From assembly GCA_963578605.1 (NCBI GenBank), contig CAUZEA010000101.1, positions 1 to 20,478 of the forward strand: a DNA stretch of 20,478 nucleotides. The letters are read 5' to 3'. This stretch comes from JAKVCB01 sp963578605. Lineage in GTDB: Bacteria; Planctomycetota; Planctomycetia; Pirellulales; Lacipirellulaceae. This document shows, piece after piece, positions 7,416 through 15,810 of the stretch; the first letter of the stretch is position 1; each line of letters begins with the position of its first letter. A program made the position numbers and the translations under genes. The notes under the pieces are model-generated. The model was not told the origin of the DNA. It saw only the letters and a program-made list of their open reading frames with translations, and made no database searches.

Positions 7416-7868
7416 ATGCGTGCCTGTATCCAACGTGTTTGCCAAGGGCAAGTGACAGTCGCCGGTGAAATCACCGGGCAAATTGATCGTGGCCTGGTCG
7501 TTTTGCTTGGGATCGCACAGGACGACGGTGCCAAACAAGTCCAATGGCTGGCCGAAAAAATCGTGGGGCTGAGAATCTTTGAAGATGACGAAGGTAAGCT
7601 GAACCGCTCACTCGGGGAGGTTGGTGGCGCCATGCTGGTGGTCAGCCAGTTCACCCTTTACGGCGATTGCCGCAAGGGGCGCAGGCCGAGTTTTGTGAAG
7701 GCCGCGCCACCGGCTCTGGCCGAATCGCTGTACGAACAATTTGTGGCTCGCGTCGTGGAACTAGGCATTCCTGTGGCGACCGGTCGCTTTCGTGCCCAGA
7801 TGGAGGTTACGCTGACGAACCAAGGGCCAATCACCATTTGGATCGACACGGCCGAGGTGCGACTCTAA
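7416..7868 (+). CDS. dtd: D-aminoacyl-tRNA deacylase
   Basis: The 150-residue product has the usual length of bacterial Dtd. It starts MRACIQRVCQGQVTVAGEI, matching the family MRAVxQRV start. It carries both active-site motifs: SQFTLYGD (77-84) and the Gly-cisPro motif in NQGPIT (135-140). The enzyme hydrolyses D-amino acids, and glycine mischarged on tRNA(Ala), from tRNA in the cytoplasm, protecting translation fidelity. It stands alone on the plus strand between the divergent ZIP gene and the convergent aroC. alaS, which also concerns alanine-tRNA quality, lies about 5 kb away and is not linked to it transcriptionally. No clear Shine-Dalgarno site precedes the ATG. Confidence 0.96.
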   Translation: MRACIQRVCQGQVTVAGEITGQIDRGLVVLLGIAQDDGAKQVQWLAEKIVGLRIFEDDEGKLNRSLGEVGGAMLVVSQFTLYGDCRKGRRPSFVKAAPPALAESLYEQFVARVVELGIPVATGRFRAQMEVTLTNQGPITIWIDTAEVRL

Positions 7869-8021
7869 GGGGTCTGCCTGCCGGAGTTCAACCGGGCAAT
7901 CGAGAAGCGCCTCTGGCTGCAGAAACCGAGCCGAATCGACCGCCGGCCAGAAGAACGCAGGCGAGTCGTGAAAAGGGATTTGAAGCAACCTCGTTCCGGC
8001 CTGCTGTCTGCAGGGCAGGGG

Positions 8022-9161
8022 CTACTTCGCGGTCGCCATTTCGATAAAGAGTTCGTAGCGTCGCTTCATTTCCTGGAGGCTGTCGCCACCAAATTTTTCC
8101 ACGAACGCTTCGGCAACGGCGAATGCCACGACATTCTCGACGATGACACTGGCGGCTGGAACAGCGCAAGTATCACTTCGTTCGTAGGCTGCTTCTTCTT
8201 TCTTCTTCGTTACCAGATTGACGGATTCGAGCGGTTGGGCCAGCGTGCTGATCGGTTTTTTGGCAGCCCGCACGACCAGTGGCTGACCGTTGGTCATACC
8301 CGCCTCTAAGCCACCCGCATTATTGGTCGGGCGCACGAATCCAAGATTGGGACTGTTGGTCTGCTGCGGATCGAACTGAATGGGATCGTGGACTTTTGAA
8401 CCAGGCCGTCGGGCTGCTTCAAACCCCAACCCGATTTCCACTCCCTTAATAGCTTGGACCGCCATTACGGCTTGAGCAATTCGACCATCGAGCTTTCGGT
8501 CCCACTGGGCATGGGTTCCCAGCCCGAACGGCAGCCCCTCAACACGCACTTCGACAATTCCGCCCAGCGTATCTCCCCTTTTTCCGGTTTCGTCGATGAG
8601 TTGCTTGATGGCGTCATCACGTGCAAAATCCAGACCGTACACCTCACTCTGGTCGCGAATTGCCCGCAGTTCCTCCCGTGGTGCATCGACAGGTTGGATT
8701 GGCTCCCCCCCCAATTCAACGACGTAGCCGAACGCGGTGATTCCGAACTCAGCTAGGAGTTGTTTGGCCAAAGCCCCGGCAGCCACCCGCACGGCTGTTT
8801 CGCGTGCGCTAGCCCGCTCCAGCACACCACGGATGCTGCCCAAGTATTTGATTGCCCCGGTCAAATCTCCATGACCGGGTCGGGGCCGCGCCAGATCTTC
8901 CAGGCGGTCGAGCTTGCAGTCCCGATTGACAACTTCCAGCGCGATCGGGCTTCCTAGTGTGACCCCTTTCCAGATACCCGTTCGCACATCGACCTGGTCA
9001 GACTCAATCCGCTGCCGACCTCCCCGTCCATAGCCTCCCTGGCGGCGTTTGAGCTCCACATTAATGGGCTCCAAATCAACGGTCACACCAGCGGGAAAGC
9101 CATCGACGATCGTCAACAACGTTTTCCCATGCGATTCCCCTGCGGTCCAATATCGTAGCAT
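8022..9161 (-). CDS. aroC: Chorismate synthase
   Basis: The 379-residue product is full length. It has GESHG near the N-terminus (8-12), the central block GDTLGGIVEVRVEGLPFGLG, then NNAGGLEAGMTNGQP, and the C-terminal signature RSDTCAVPAASV (328-339). The enzyme converts 5-enolpyruvylshikimate-3-phosphate to chorismate with reduced FMN, the last step of the shikimate pathway. Translation starts at the ATG at 9161 with AGGA just upstream. The gene follows purC by 69 bp on the same strand, so the two may share a transcript, although their pathways are linked only loosely. It converges on dtd across about 150 bp that hold a weak hairpin and no gene. Confidence 0.97.
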   Translation of the reverse strand: MLRYWTAGESHGKTLLTIVDGFPAGVTVDLEPINVELKRRQGGYGRGGRQRIESDQVDVRTGIWKGVTLGSPIALEVVNRDCKLDRLEDLARPRPGHGDLTGAIKYLGSIRGVLERASARETAVRVAAGALAKQLLAEFGITAFGYVVELGGEPIQPVDAPREELRAIRDQSEVYGLDFARDDAIKQLIDETGKRGDTLGGIVEVRVEGLPFGLGTHAQWDRKLDGRIAQAVMAVQAIKGVEIGLGFEAARRPGSKVHDPIQFDPQQTNSPNLGFVRPTNNAGGLEAGMTNGQPLVVRAAKKPISTLAQPLESVNLVTKKKEEAAYERSDTCAVPAASVIVENVVAFAVAEAFVEKFGGDSLQEMKRRYELFIEMATAK

Positions 9162-9230
9162 CGAATCCTAGCCGGTCGTCTGGTGAAGCTGCGAAACAAT
9201 CCGCGGCAAGTGCTAAATCGGTAAGCCCCA

Positions 9231-10145
9231 TTATACTTTACCCGAGACAAACGGGCTGCTGGTCAACCGCTCGTAGGCCTCGATATACTTTTGCCGAGTT
9301 TGGGCGACTATTTCGCCTGGCAATTCTGGTGGCTGGCTCTGCTTGTCCCAGCCGCTTGAGGAGAGCCAATCTCGCACAAACTGCTTGTCAAACGACGGCT
9401 GGCTGGTTCCTGGCTGGTAGGTATCGGCCGGCCAGAAGCGTGAACTATCGGGGGTCATCACCTCATCGATCAAGAGCAGTTCATCGTCGATGAGGCCAAA
9501 TTCAAACTTGGTGTCGGCAATCAGGATCCCCTGCTTGCGGGCATGTTCGACACCACTCTGATAAATGGCAAGGCTCCGCGCGCGGAGTTCTTCGGCTAGT
9601 TCTTGGCCAATACGGCTGACCATTTCAGCAAAAGAAATATTCTCGTCATGATTGCCGATTTCGGCTTTGGTAGCCGGGGTAAAAATAGGCTCGGGCAACT
9701 GCTCGCTTTCACGCAAACCACCCGGCAGTTGCACCCCACATACCGTCTCCCCATCCTGGTAATCTTTCCAACCTGATCCGGCAAGGTAACCGCGGACAAC
9801 GCACTCGATGGGTATCACCTTGGTTTTGCGAACCAGCGCCGCACGACCCCGAAACGAATCGCGGTCGATATTGTCCCAGAGACCCATTTCCTGCAAGCCC
9901 ATCGCGTCGAGATCGGCGGTAATCAAATGATTGGGGGTCGCGAGTCGCTTAAACCAGAAACTGCTGAGCTGCGTGAGAATACGACCTTTTTCGGGAATTC
10001 CAGTCGGCAAAATTACATCGAACGCACTGATTCGGTCGGTTGCGATCAGCAGCAGGGTATCGCCCAGGTCGTAAATGTCTCGAACCTTACCACAACGTAC
10101 GGGATGGCTGCCCAGCTGCGTCTGGAGAACGGGTGCATGCGTCAT
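9231..10145 (-). CDS. purC: Phosphoribosylaminoimidazole-succinocarboxamide synthase (SAICAR synthase)
   Basis: The 304-residue product is of the longer SAICAR synthase type. The nucleotide-binding start GKVRDIYDLGDTLLLIATDR (19-38) is followed by SAFDVILPTGIPEKG, the family signature IECVVRGYLAGSGWKDY (113-129), and LIDEVMTPDSSRF (225-237). The enzyme joins CAIR and aspartate with ATP in de novo purine synthesis in the cytoplasm. I chose the ATG at 10145; the TTG at 10163 adds six residues with no similarity to the family. The gene is upstream of aroC on the same strand. I see no purine riboswitch in the 250 bp upstream. Confidence 0.97.
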   Translation of the reverse strand: MTHAPVLQTQLGSHPVRCGKVRDIYDLGDTLLLIATDRISAFDVILPTGIPEKGRILTQLSSFWFKRLATPNHLITADLDAMGLQEMGLWDNIDRDSFRGRAALVRKTKVIPIECVVRGYLAGSGWKDYQDGETVCGVQLPGGLRESEQLPEPIFTPATKAEIGNHDENISFAEMVSRIGQELAEELRARSLAIYQSGVEHARKQGILIADTKFEFGLIDDELLLIDEVMTPDSSRFWPADTYQPGTSQPSFDKQFVRDWLSSSGWDKQSQPPELPGEIVAQTRQKYIEAYERLTSSPFVSGKV

Positions 10146-10292
10146 GGAAAAAACAAGCTGCAAAGGGGGTGCTGGTCGTGGTCACCAAGGTCTCCAGTAT
10201 GGTACTTTTGGGGTTCGAACGCTATGGTTGTTTGAGTGACCGTGGCCGATTAAAATTCTAACGCCGTTGGTACTTGGTGCTGCTCACCGTGA

Positions 10293-10334
10293 ACTTGCCT
10301 TGCAAGTCCAACCATTTGCCGCGAAACGCGTTTC
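10293..10334. promoter_or_regulatory. Two inverted repeats upstream of the GH10-like gene, possible operators
   Basis: In the divergent purC/GH10-like interval are ACTTGC-CTT-GCAAGT (10293-10307) and the perfect 12-bp palindrome GAAACGCGTTTC (10323-10334), about 64-75 bp before the ATG at 10398. Short symmetric sites of this kind are typical of repressor operators, and LacI-family operators have a similar A/T-rich arm around a CG-rich centre. No regulator gene is adjacent, so this is only a candidate. Confidence 0.3.
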
Positions 10335-10397
10335 AGGACAAAACGTGTTAACCTGAATTCTGCATCCAGTAGTGAGTCTCACGAGGTCCTTTCTCCA

Positions 10398-11897
10398 ATG
10401 GGATTGATGCGATTGGCTGTGCAGAATCGCAGTTGCATACCACCCGATGGCCTCGATCGGGTCTGCATCTGCGGCCCAGATGATCTCCATGGTGAGTTGC
10501 CTTGGTTTGCAAAGGTCTATTTCAGCAGCAACCACCTCGTGATCGAACGCCCGGAGAGTGACTCGGGCTGGATATATATCCCCTGGCGAATCCCCGGGCG
10601 TGGTGAAATGTTGTTGGGCACTGCCACCCTCTCCGAGCGCCTGCACCCCTACCAACTGGAAGTGGAATTAGCGCGTGGCACGGTCAATCGATTGCGGAAC
10701 CAGACCTTTCAGTGGGAATCGATGGGGTTAGAAATCCCTGATTCGTTGTGGCAAACAGCCCAGAAAGCAACGCGCGAGTTTTCGCGGGCTGCCACGTCAC
10801 AGCAAGCTCCCGCGGTCGCCGCAGAACATGCCAGAACAGCGATCACCGACGCGATAGATGGCATGGACGAATTGGCCTCCGTCTATTCGATGCAGGCAAT
10901 TACGGTGTGTCGCAGCCAATCACCTCGCTTCAACACGCTGCTAGGCATTCAACTGGGTGACCAGATGTCCGATTTGGATTTAGTCAGGCAGTTACCTGGT
11001 GCGTTCAATCTGGCCGCCGCACGGCTCGGTTGGGCCACGGTTGAATCGAGTGAAGGAACCCGTAATTGGAAACACGCCGACGCTCAAATCGAATGGTCCC
11101 GTCAGGCCGGTTTAAAGGCTTGTGGGGGACCGCTGCTAGAATTCTCAGACAGTGGCATTCCCGACTGGGCTTACCTGTGGGAGGGAGATTTCACAAGCCT
11201 GCGGGACTTCATGCTTGAACATGTGCGGAGAACCGTCCGCCGCTATCGCGGCCGTGTTCACGTTTGGCAGGTTGCCTCCCGGATGTGCTCAAGCGAAGTG
11301 CTCGCATTTTCGGAAGAGCAGCGATTGCAAATTGTGGCTGAGGCGATCGCCACAGCCCGACAATTCGACGCGCAAACCCCTGTCGTCATCTCATTTGATC
11401 AACCCTGGGGGGAGTACCTGGCTTCGAAAAAACTCGATCTGGCTCCGTTGCATTTCGCAGATGCTTTAATTCGGGCCGATCTGGGGCTTTCCGGCTTGGG
11501 CCTGGAAATCAACATAGGTTATCAGCCGGGAGGCTCCTCGTTGCGCAACCCGCTCGCCTACAGCCAGCTGATTGACCACTGGAGCCAACTTGAGCTACCG
11601 CTCTTGGTTTCGCTTACGCTACCAAGTTCCAGTGCCGAAGATCCCCAAGCCAGCCCGAAGATTCGTACCTGTGGCGCTGACAGCGATGAAGACATCACCC
11701 CCGAAACTCAAGACGATTGGACCCGCCGCCATCTACCCATGCTGTTGGCCAAGCCTTCGGTCCAGGCGATCTTATGGAATCAGCTGAGCGATGCCCAACC
11801 GCATGAGTTTCCACACGGGGGAATCTTTGATGCCAATAATCACCCCAAACCAATCTTCCAGTCGCTCCGCAGTTTTCGGAATGAACACTTGTTGTGA
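10398..11897 (+). CDS. GH10-like (xylanase-fold) protein with N-terminal domain, acid/base residue missing
   Basis: The product has 499 residues. Residues 1 to about 160 form a beta-rich N-terminal domain (WFAKVYFSSNHLVIERPES) and helix. From about residue 180 the order of motifs follows the GH10 barrel: FNLAAARLGW (203-212), in place of FNxxxxEN; a segment ending ACGGPLLEF (241-249), in place of the strand ending in WH; HVWQVASR (288-295), in place of WDVVNE; LGLEINIGY (367-375), in place of ELDI; and AILWNQLSDA with FDANNHPKPIFQSL at the end. The nucleophile Glu is kept (E370) but the acid/base Glu is replaced (R295), so normal endoxylanase activity is doubtful. There is no signal peptide, so it looks cytoplasmic. 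GAGG upstream at about 10383 supports the start. Confidence 0.8.
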   Translation: MGLMRLAVQNRSCIPPDGLDRVCICGPDDLHGELPWFAKVYFSSNHLVIERPESDSGWIYIPWRIPGRGEMLLGTATLSERLHPYQLEVELARGTVNRLRNQTFQWESMGLEIPDSLWQTAQKATREFSRAATSQQAPAVAAEHARTAITDAIDGMDELASVYSMQAITVCRSQSPRFNTLLGIQLGDQMSDLDLVRQLPGAFNLAAARLGWATVESSEGTRNWKHADAQIEWSRQAGLKACGGPLLEFSDSGIPDWAYLWEGDFTSLRDFMLEHVRRTVRRYRGRVHVWQVASRMCSSEVLAFSEEQRLQIVAEAIATARQFDAQTPVVISFDQPWGEYLASKKLDLAPLHFADALIRADLGLSGLGLEINIGYQPGGSSLRNPLAYSQLIDHWSQLELPLLVSLTLPSSSAEDPQASPKIRTCGADSDEDITPETQDDWTRRHLPMLLAKPSVQAILWNQLSDAQPHEFPHGGIFDANNHPKPIFQSLRSFRNEHLL

Positions 11898-11912
11898 GAT
11901 CCACCGCAGCAA

Positions 11913-12326
11913 TCAATGACCTGTCGCCACAAAGGCAGGCTTGTCCGGAGCAGGCTCACCGGCAACGGGCTCACCCAGTACGGCATCTTCCCGCGAGGCA
12001 TGATTTGGCAATGCTTTGTCAAGCTGGCACTGCTGGACCACTGCCTCGCAGGCGGGCGACAAACCACATAACCGGAGCGCCCCGCCTTGTCGGACCAACC
12101 GTTCTTGCAGCAAGGCAATTTGCCCCATCATACCCTCCGGGAAGGATTCGAGTTGTTCCAGGTCCAGCACCAAGCGGTAGATGAAGTGCCGCTTGGAAAT
12201 CGACCACACTTCATCGGCGACGTGGGGTGATTCCAGCACAGCGCGGCGGCTCGGTTGAAGTTTGACAAAGAGCCAATTCGGCCCACGGTCCACATCCAAG
12301 TCAAGACCTTCAGTCACACTTGTCAT
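11913..12326 (-). CDS. STAS-domain protein (anti-sigma-antagonist-like)
   Basis: The 137-residue product is read from the ATG at 12326-12324, which has AAGGAGC about nine bases upstream; a longer open frame to 12440 is not needed. Residues about 17-108 fit a STAS domain: LVLDLEQLESFPEGMMGQIA (52-71), then LLQERLVRQGGALRLCGLSP and VVQQCQLDKALP. STAS proteins bind anti-sigma factors or signalling kinases and are switched by phosphorylation of a Ser in a DSSG-type loop. Here the matching loop reads FPEGMMG, with Glu where the phosphorylated Ser is expected. The C-terminus (residues 109-137) is an acidic, Pro-containing tail. It converges on the GH10-like gene with only 15 bp between stops. No kinase or anti-sigma gene is adjacent. 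Confidence 0.82.
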   Translation of the reverse strand: MTSVTEGLDLDVDRGPNWLFVKLQPSRRAVLESPHVADEVWSISKRHFIYRLVLDLEQLESFPEGMMGQIALLQERLVRQGGALRLCGLSPACEAVVQQCQLDKALPNHASREDAVLGEPVAGEPAPDKPAFVATGH

Positions 12327-12543
12327 AACATCAAAGCTCCTTCGGTTTTGATCAACGCGGTGCCCCACTTTCCTCAAAGCCCAGGCAGGCCCGACATTCC
12401 ATCGTACACCCGACGGGTATCTTAGGATGTCACCCTGCAATCAGGCAACTCAGTTTTTTTCCGGTTCGATCGACTAGCACATCGTCAACAGCCGGCCACA
12501 GTCCTCATGACCGGCCCCAAAAACTTGGCGGCCCGCAAAGATT

Positions 12544-15363
12544 TCACGGCCCAAAGACTTCTTTTGCCTGCTGCCGGGCAATCTGGAGAGCTTCGGGGAT
12601 CTGGGCAGGAAATTTTCCGCCCGCCTGAGCCATGCTGGACCGCCCGCCACCGCCACCACCCACCGCCTGGGCTACGGGACGAATCCAATCTCCGGCACTA
12701 GCCCCACGAGCTTCCAGATCCTTACTGATTCCGGCGACCAGACTTACCTTGTCGTCGCCCAACTTGCTAGCCAGCAGAATGGCCGAGGGGGCAACCTTCT
12801 GTCGCACTTGATCGACGAGTTGCCGCATCAAATTGGGTTGGACACCGTACACTTCTGCGACGACAACCGTGACATCACCAACCTGCTCTGACGATTTAAG
12901 TACGGTCTCTGCCGAAAGCGGACCAGCTGCCTCGCGGTCGGCTAGTTGTTTTGCCAGCGCATCAACTTCACTCTTCAGGGCAGCAATCCGATCGGGAACT
13001 GCCAGTGGGGCCACCGAAAGCAGCCGGGCTGCCTCGATCAGAAGCTGTTTGGCCTCCACCGGCGTGGGGGAGGGATTCGCGGGCGGGGCTCCTGCGGGCG
13101 ACGGAACCTCTTTTGCGACGGCACCCCCGGACAACTGTTTCTTCAGGTCCCGCTGTCGCTGGAGGAGTGCAGAAATCACGGTTGGAAGGTGCTGCGGAAC
13201 GGCCTCCAGGATTGCCACTGCCTGCGAAAAGGCTGCCGTGATTTGGTGGGCATATTCGCGGGCCTTGCGGCCAGTCATCGCCACAATCCGCCGTATTCCA
13301 GCAGAGACCCCCTCTTCACTAAGAATTTCGAAATGCTCAATGTGACCTGTGTTGTCCAAATGGGTTCCCCCACACAGTTCCTTGCTAAAGTCTCCCATCG
13401 ACACCATCCGAACCGGGTCGGGATATTTCTCACCGAAGAGCATCGTGGCACCTTGCTCACGCGCATCGGACAGGGAAAGTGTTTTCCAAAGGATTTCTTC
13501 ACCCGCTCGGATTCGCTCGTCGACATGCCCCAGGACCTCTGTCAGTTGTTCCAAGCTGACTGGAACCAAGTTGGTGAAATCAAATCGCAACCAATCTTCA
13601 TCGACTTTCGACCCTTGCTGTTGGGCGTGGCCTCCCAGGATGTTTTGCAGGGCGTGATGCAAGACATGGGTCGCGGAGTGTGCACGCCGAATTCCGATTC
13701 GGCGCGTCGACTCCACGGCAGCCTTTAATTTTTGGCCCTCGTGGAGGATACCTTTGCGAAGATGTCCGATATGGACGATCAACTCCCCATCCTTTTGCGT
13801 GTCGGTTACGTGAAACTCAAATCCCTCACCCGTAAGCGTGCCTGTATCGCCAACCTGACCGCCACTCTCACCGTAGAAGGGAGTCCGATCAAGCACGACA
13901 CGAACCGGATCGGCGTGACCAATTTCTTCCATCTGATCGCAAAGATGATCATGAGGTGGAACACCCGCAATAATTCCCAACACGACAGCTTCGATTTCGC
14001 CTGCTTCGTAACCCAAAAACTCGCTCGCATGAAACGCCTGTTTGAGAGAGTCGATGGGTCCCCTGGAACCCATGACTGTGTGTTGCATCTTGCCAGAAAT
14101 CTCGCCGTGTTCTTGCATGGCCTGCTCGTATCCATCCCAATCGAATGCGAAATTATGCTCGGCAGCGAGCGCTTCAAACAGTTCCGGTGGAACGCCATTG
14201 GTTTGGTAAAGCTCGGCAGCAACCTCGCCATCCACGAGCACCCGGTCCTTCAACCGCATTTTCTCAAAGACGCGTTCGATATGACTCAACCCGTCGTCAA
14301 TCGTCGCAAAGAAATTCGCCTCTTCTTTTTTGATGACCGTTGAGACCCGCTCGATCGTATCACCCAGTTCTGGATACGGCCCACGCATCACGTGGGCGAC
14401 CTGGGAAACGAGCTGGCACAAAAATGGTTCGTGCATCCCCAATTGATGCCCGTCCAGAACCGCACGTCGCAACAAGCGTTTTACAATATACTTTTCCTTG
14501 TTCGGTCCGGGGTAGACGTTCTCGTGCACACAGAAAGTACACGCCCGAACGTGGTCTGCGATTCTCCGCAACCGCCGGCCATCCTCCGAATCGTAATTGT
14601 ATTGAACGCCACAAACCTCGGCCCCTGCTTCGACAATTGGTAGCAAGTTGTCGATGTGATAATTGGTGGGCACTCCTTGTAGTACGGCGGCGGTTCGCTC
14701 CAGGCCCATCCCGGTATCAATGTTCTTGCTGGGAAGAGTGCGGAGATTGTCGGGAGGATCCCCCACGCGATTGAATTGCGTAAAGACAAGATTCCAAATC
14801 TCAACCGGCTGGCCCGAATCGCCATGGTAGTAAATTTCGCTACAAGGCCCGCATACACCGTCGGGCCCCTGGCTTGGCGCGCTGGCAGGCCAGAAGTTCT
14901 CGTCTTCTTCACACTGCTCAATCCGCGATTGTGCCAAACCAATGTCACTGGCCCAGATTTCAGCCGCTTCGTGATCATCCTTGTAAACAGTTACGGTTAA
15001 CCGATGGGGCTCGATGCCCAGCCACTTCTTATCGGTCAGGAACTCCCAGGCCCACTCGATCGCTTCCCGCTTGAAGTAGTCGCCAAAACTGAAATTCCCC
15101 AGCATTTCAAAAAACGTGTGGTGGTATGCCGTTCGCCCTACATTCTCGATATCCCCCGTCCGTAAACACTTCTGGCACGTCGTGGCCCGAGTGAAATCGA
15201 GCCGCACTTTCCCCAAAAAGTGGTCTTTGAATTGGTTCATCCCGGCCGGGGTGAATAATACAGAAGGGTCCCAAGTCGGTACGAGCACGTCGCTGGGGCA
15301 ACGCTGGTGCCCCTTGGTTTCGTAAAAGGCCAGATACTTTTCGCGGAGTTCGTCAGTTTTCAT
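12544..15363 (-). CDS. alaS: Alanyl-tRNA synthetase
   Basis: The 939-residue product is somewhat longer than the usual 870-880. It starts MKTDELREKYLAFYETKGH and has FTPAGMNQFKDHFLG, GPCSEIYY (about residue 171) and GMGLERTAAVLQG (about 219) of the class II catalytic core. The editing domain has HSATHVLHH (about 563) and CGGTH (about 664), the two zinc-binding parts. The C-terminal domain ends with the Gly-rich GGGGGGRSSMAQAGGK. The enzyme charges tRNA(Ala) with alanine and clears Ser-tRNA and Gly-tRNA errors. A Pro/Ala-rich insert (near VPSPAGAPPANPSPTP) lies between the editing and C-terminal domains and accounts for part of the extra length. Both ends look complete. Confidence 0.98.
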   Translation of the reverse strand: MKTDELREKYLAFYETKGHQRCPSDVLVPTWDPSVLFTPAGMNQFKDHFLGKVRLDFTRATTCQKCLRTGDIENVGRTAYHHTFFEMLGNFSFGDYFKREAIEWAWEFLTDKKWLGIEPHRLTVTVYKDDHEAAEIWASDIGLAQSRIEQCEEDENFWPASAPSQGPDGVCGPCSEIYYHGDSGQPVEIWNLVFTQFNRVGDPPDNLRTLPSKNIDTGMGLERTAAVLQGVPTNYHIDNLLPIVEAGAEVCGVQYNYDSEDGRRLRRIADHVRACTFCVHENVYPGPNKEKYIVKRLLRRAVLDGHQLGMHEPFLCQLVSQVAHVMRGPYPELGDTIERVSTVIKKEEANFFATIDDGLSHIERVFEKMRLKDRVLVDGEVAAELYQTNGVPPELFEALAAEHNFAFDWDGYEQAMQEHGEISGKMQHTVMGSRGPIDSLKQAFHASEFLGYEAGEIEAVVLGIIAGVPPHDHLCDQMEEIGHADPVRVVLDRTPFYGESGGQVGDTGTLTGEGFEFHVTDTQKDGELIVHIGHLRKGILHEGQKLKAAVESTRRIGIRRAHSATHVLHHALQNILGGHAQQQGSKVDEDWLRFDFTNLVPVSLEQLTEVLGHVDERIRAGEEILWKTLSLSDAREQGATMLFGEKYPDPVRMVSMGDFSKELCGGTHLDNTGHIEHFEILSEEGVSAGIRRIVAMTGRKAREYAHQITAAFSQAVAILEAVPQHLPTVISALLQRQRDLKKQLSGGAVAKEVPSPAGAPPANPSPTPVEAKQLLIEAARLLSVAPLAVPDRIAALKSEVDALAKQLADREAAGPLSAETVLKSSEQVGDVTVVVAEVYGVQPNLMRQLVDQVRQKVAPSAILLASKLGDDKVSLVAGISKDLEARGASAGDWIRPVAQAVGGGGGGRSSMAQAGGKFPAQIPEALQIARQQAKEVFGP

Positions 15364-15475
15364 GGTGACAGGAAGGTTGGCTGTGGGACAACTCTAGAAC
15401 GGCAAATGATATCGAAAAAACCCCTCCACCGCGACCGACCTTCGCTCCAAACTCCCAGGCAAATCAAGCCGCTAC

Positions 15476-15582
15476 ATGGCTGGCTAATGGCTGGCTAATG
15501 GCTGGCTAATGGCTGGCTAATGGCTGGCTAATGGCTGGCTAATGGCTGGCTAATGGCTGTGAAGCTGGCTAATGGCTGGCTA
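15476..15582. repeat. 11-bp tandem repeat array (ATGGCTGGCTA)
   Basis: Seven perfect head-to-tail units of ATGGCTGGCTA occupy 15476-15552. A 19-bp imperfect unit (15553-15571) and one more perfect unit (15572-15582) follow. Read with the first base of the next unit, each unit spells ATG GCT GGC TAA, with stop and next start overlapping as TAATG. There is no evidence of translation. The array lies between the divergent alaS and metalloprotease genes. Confidence 0.95.
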
Positions 15583-15609
15583 ATGGCCCAGGGCACGGAC
15601 GCCAAAATT

Positions 15610-15637
15610 TTGCAATCGACGCACTGCTGTGTATACT
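15610..15637 (+). promoter_or_regulatory. Candidate promoter for the metalloprotease gene
   Basis: TTGCAA (15610-15615) and TATACT (15632-15637) are separated by 16 bp. The -10 matches five of six positions, the -35 four of six. The resulting leader would be about 165 nt and contain the hairpin at 15744-15762. The -10 hexamer and spacing are the same as at the candidate promoter at 4850-4877. Confidence 0.3.
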
Positions 15638-15810
15638 GGAGGGGAGGGGGCTCCTTGACCTTTCCCCCGGTTTGTACTGCGAAATTCGCCCGGTTCGCCC
15701 TGCAATCTATTTGTCCAAGCCGCTAGTGAAAAAACTGATCTAAGCCACCCGCTCTGGGTGGCCGCTTGTAGGGGAACGAATCATTTTTGCTTTTTTTGTG
15801 GCGTGTTCTC

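Larger units (their letters stand above)
15364..15810. other. Divergent intergenic region between alaS and the metalloprotease gene
   Basis: This interval of about 450 bp has no credible gene. It contains an 11-bp tandem repeat (15476-15582), a candidate promoter for the plus-strand gene (15610-15637) and a 7-bp stem, GCCACCC (15744-15750) with GGGTGGC (15756-15762), over a 5-nt loop. No promoter for alaS stands out. Confidence 0.6.

Noticed and set aside
12946..13728. 260-codon plus-strand open frame
   Set aside because: It is antisense to alaS, whose motifs are clear across this stretch.
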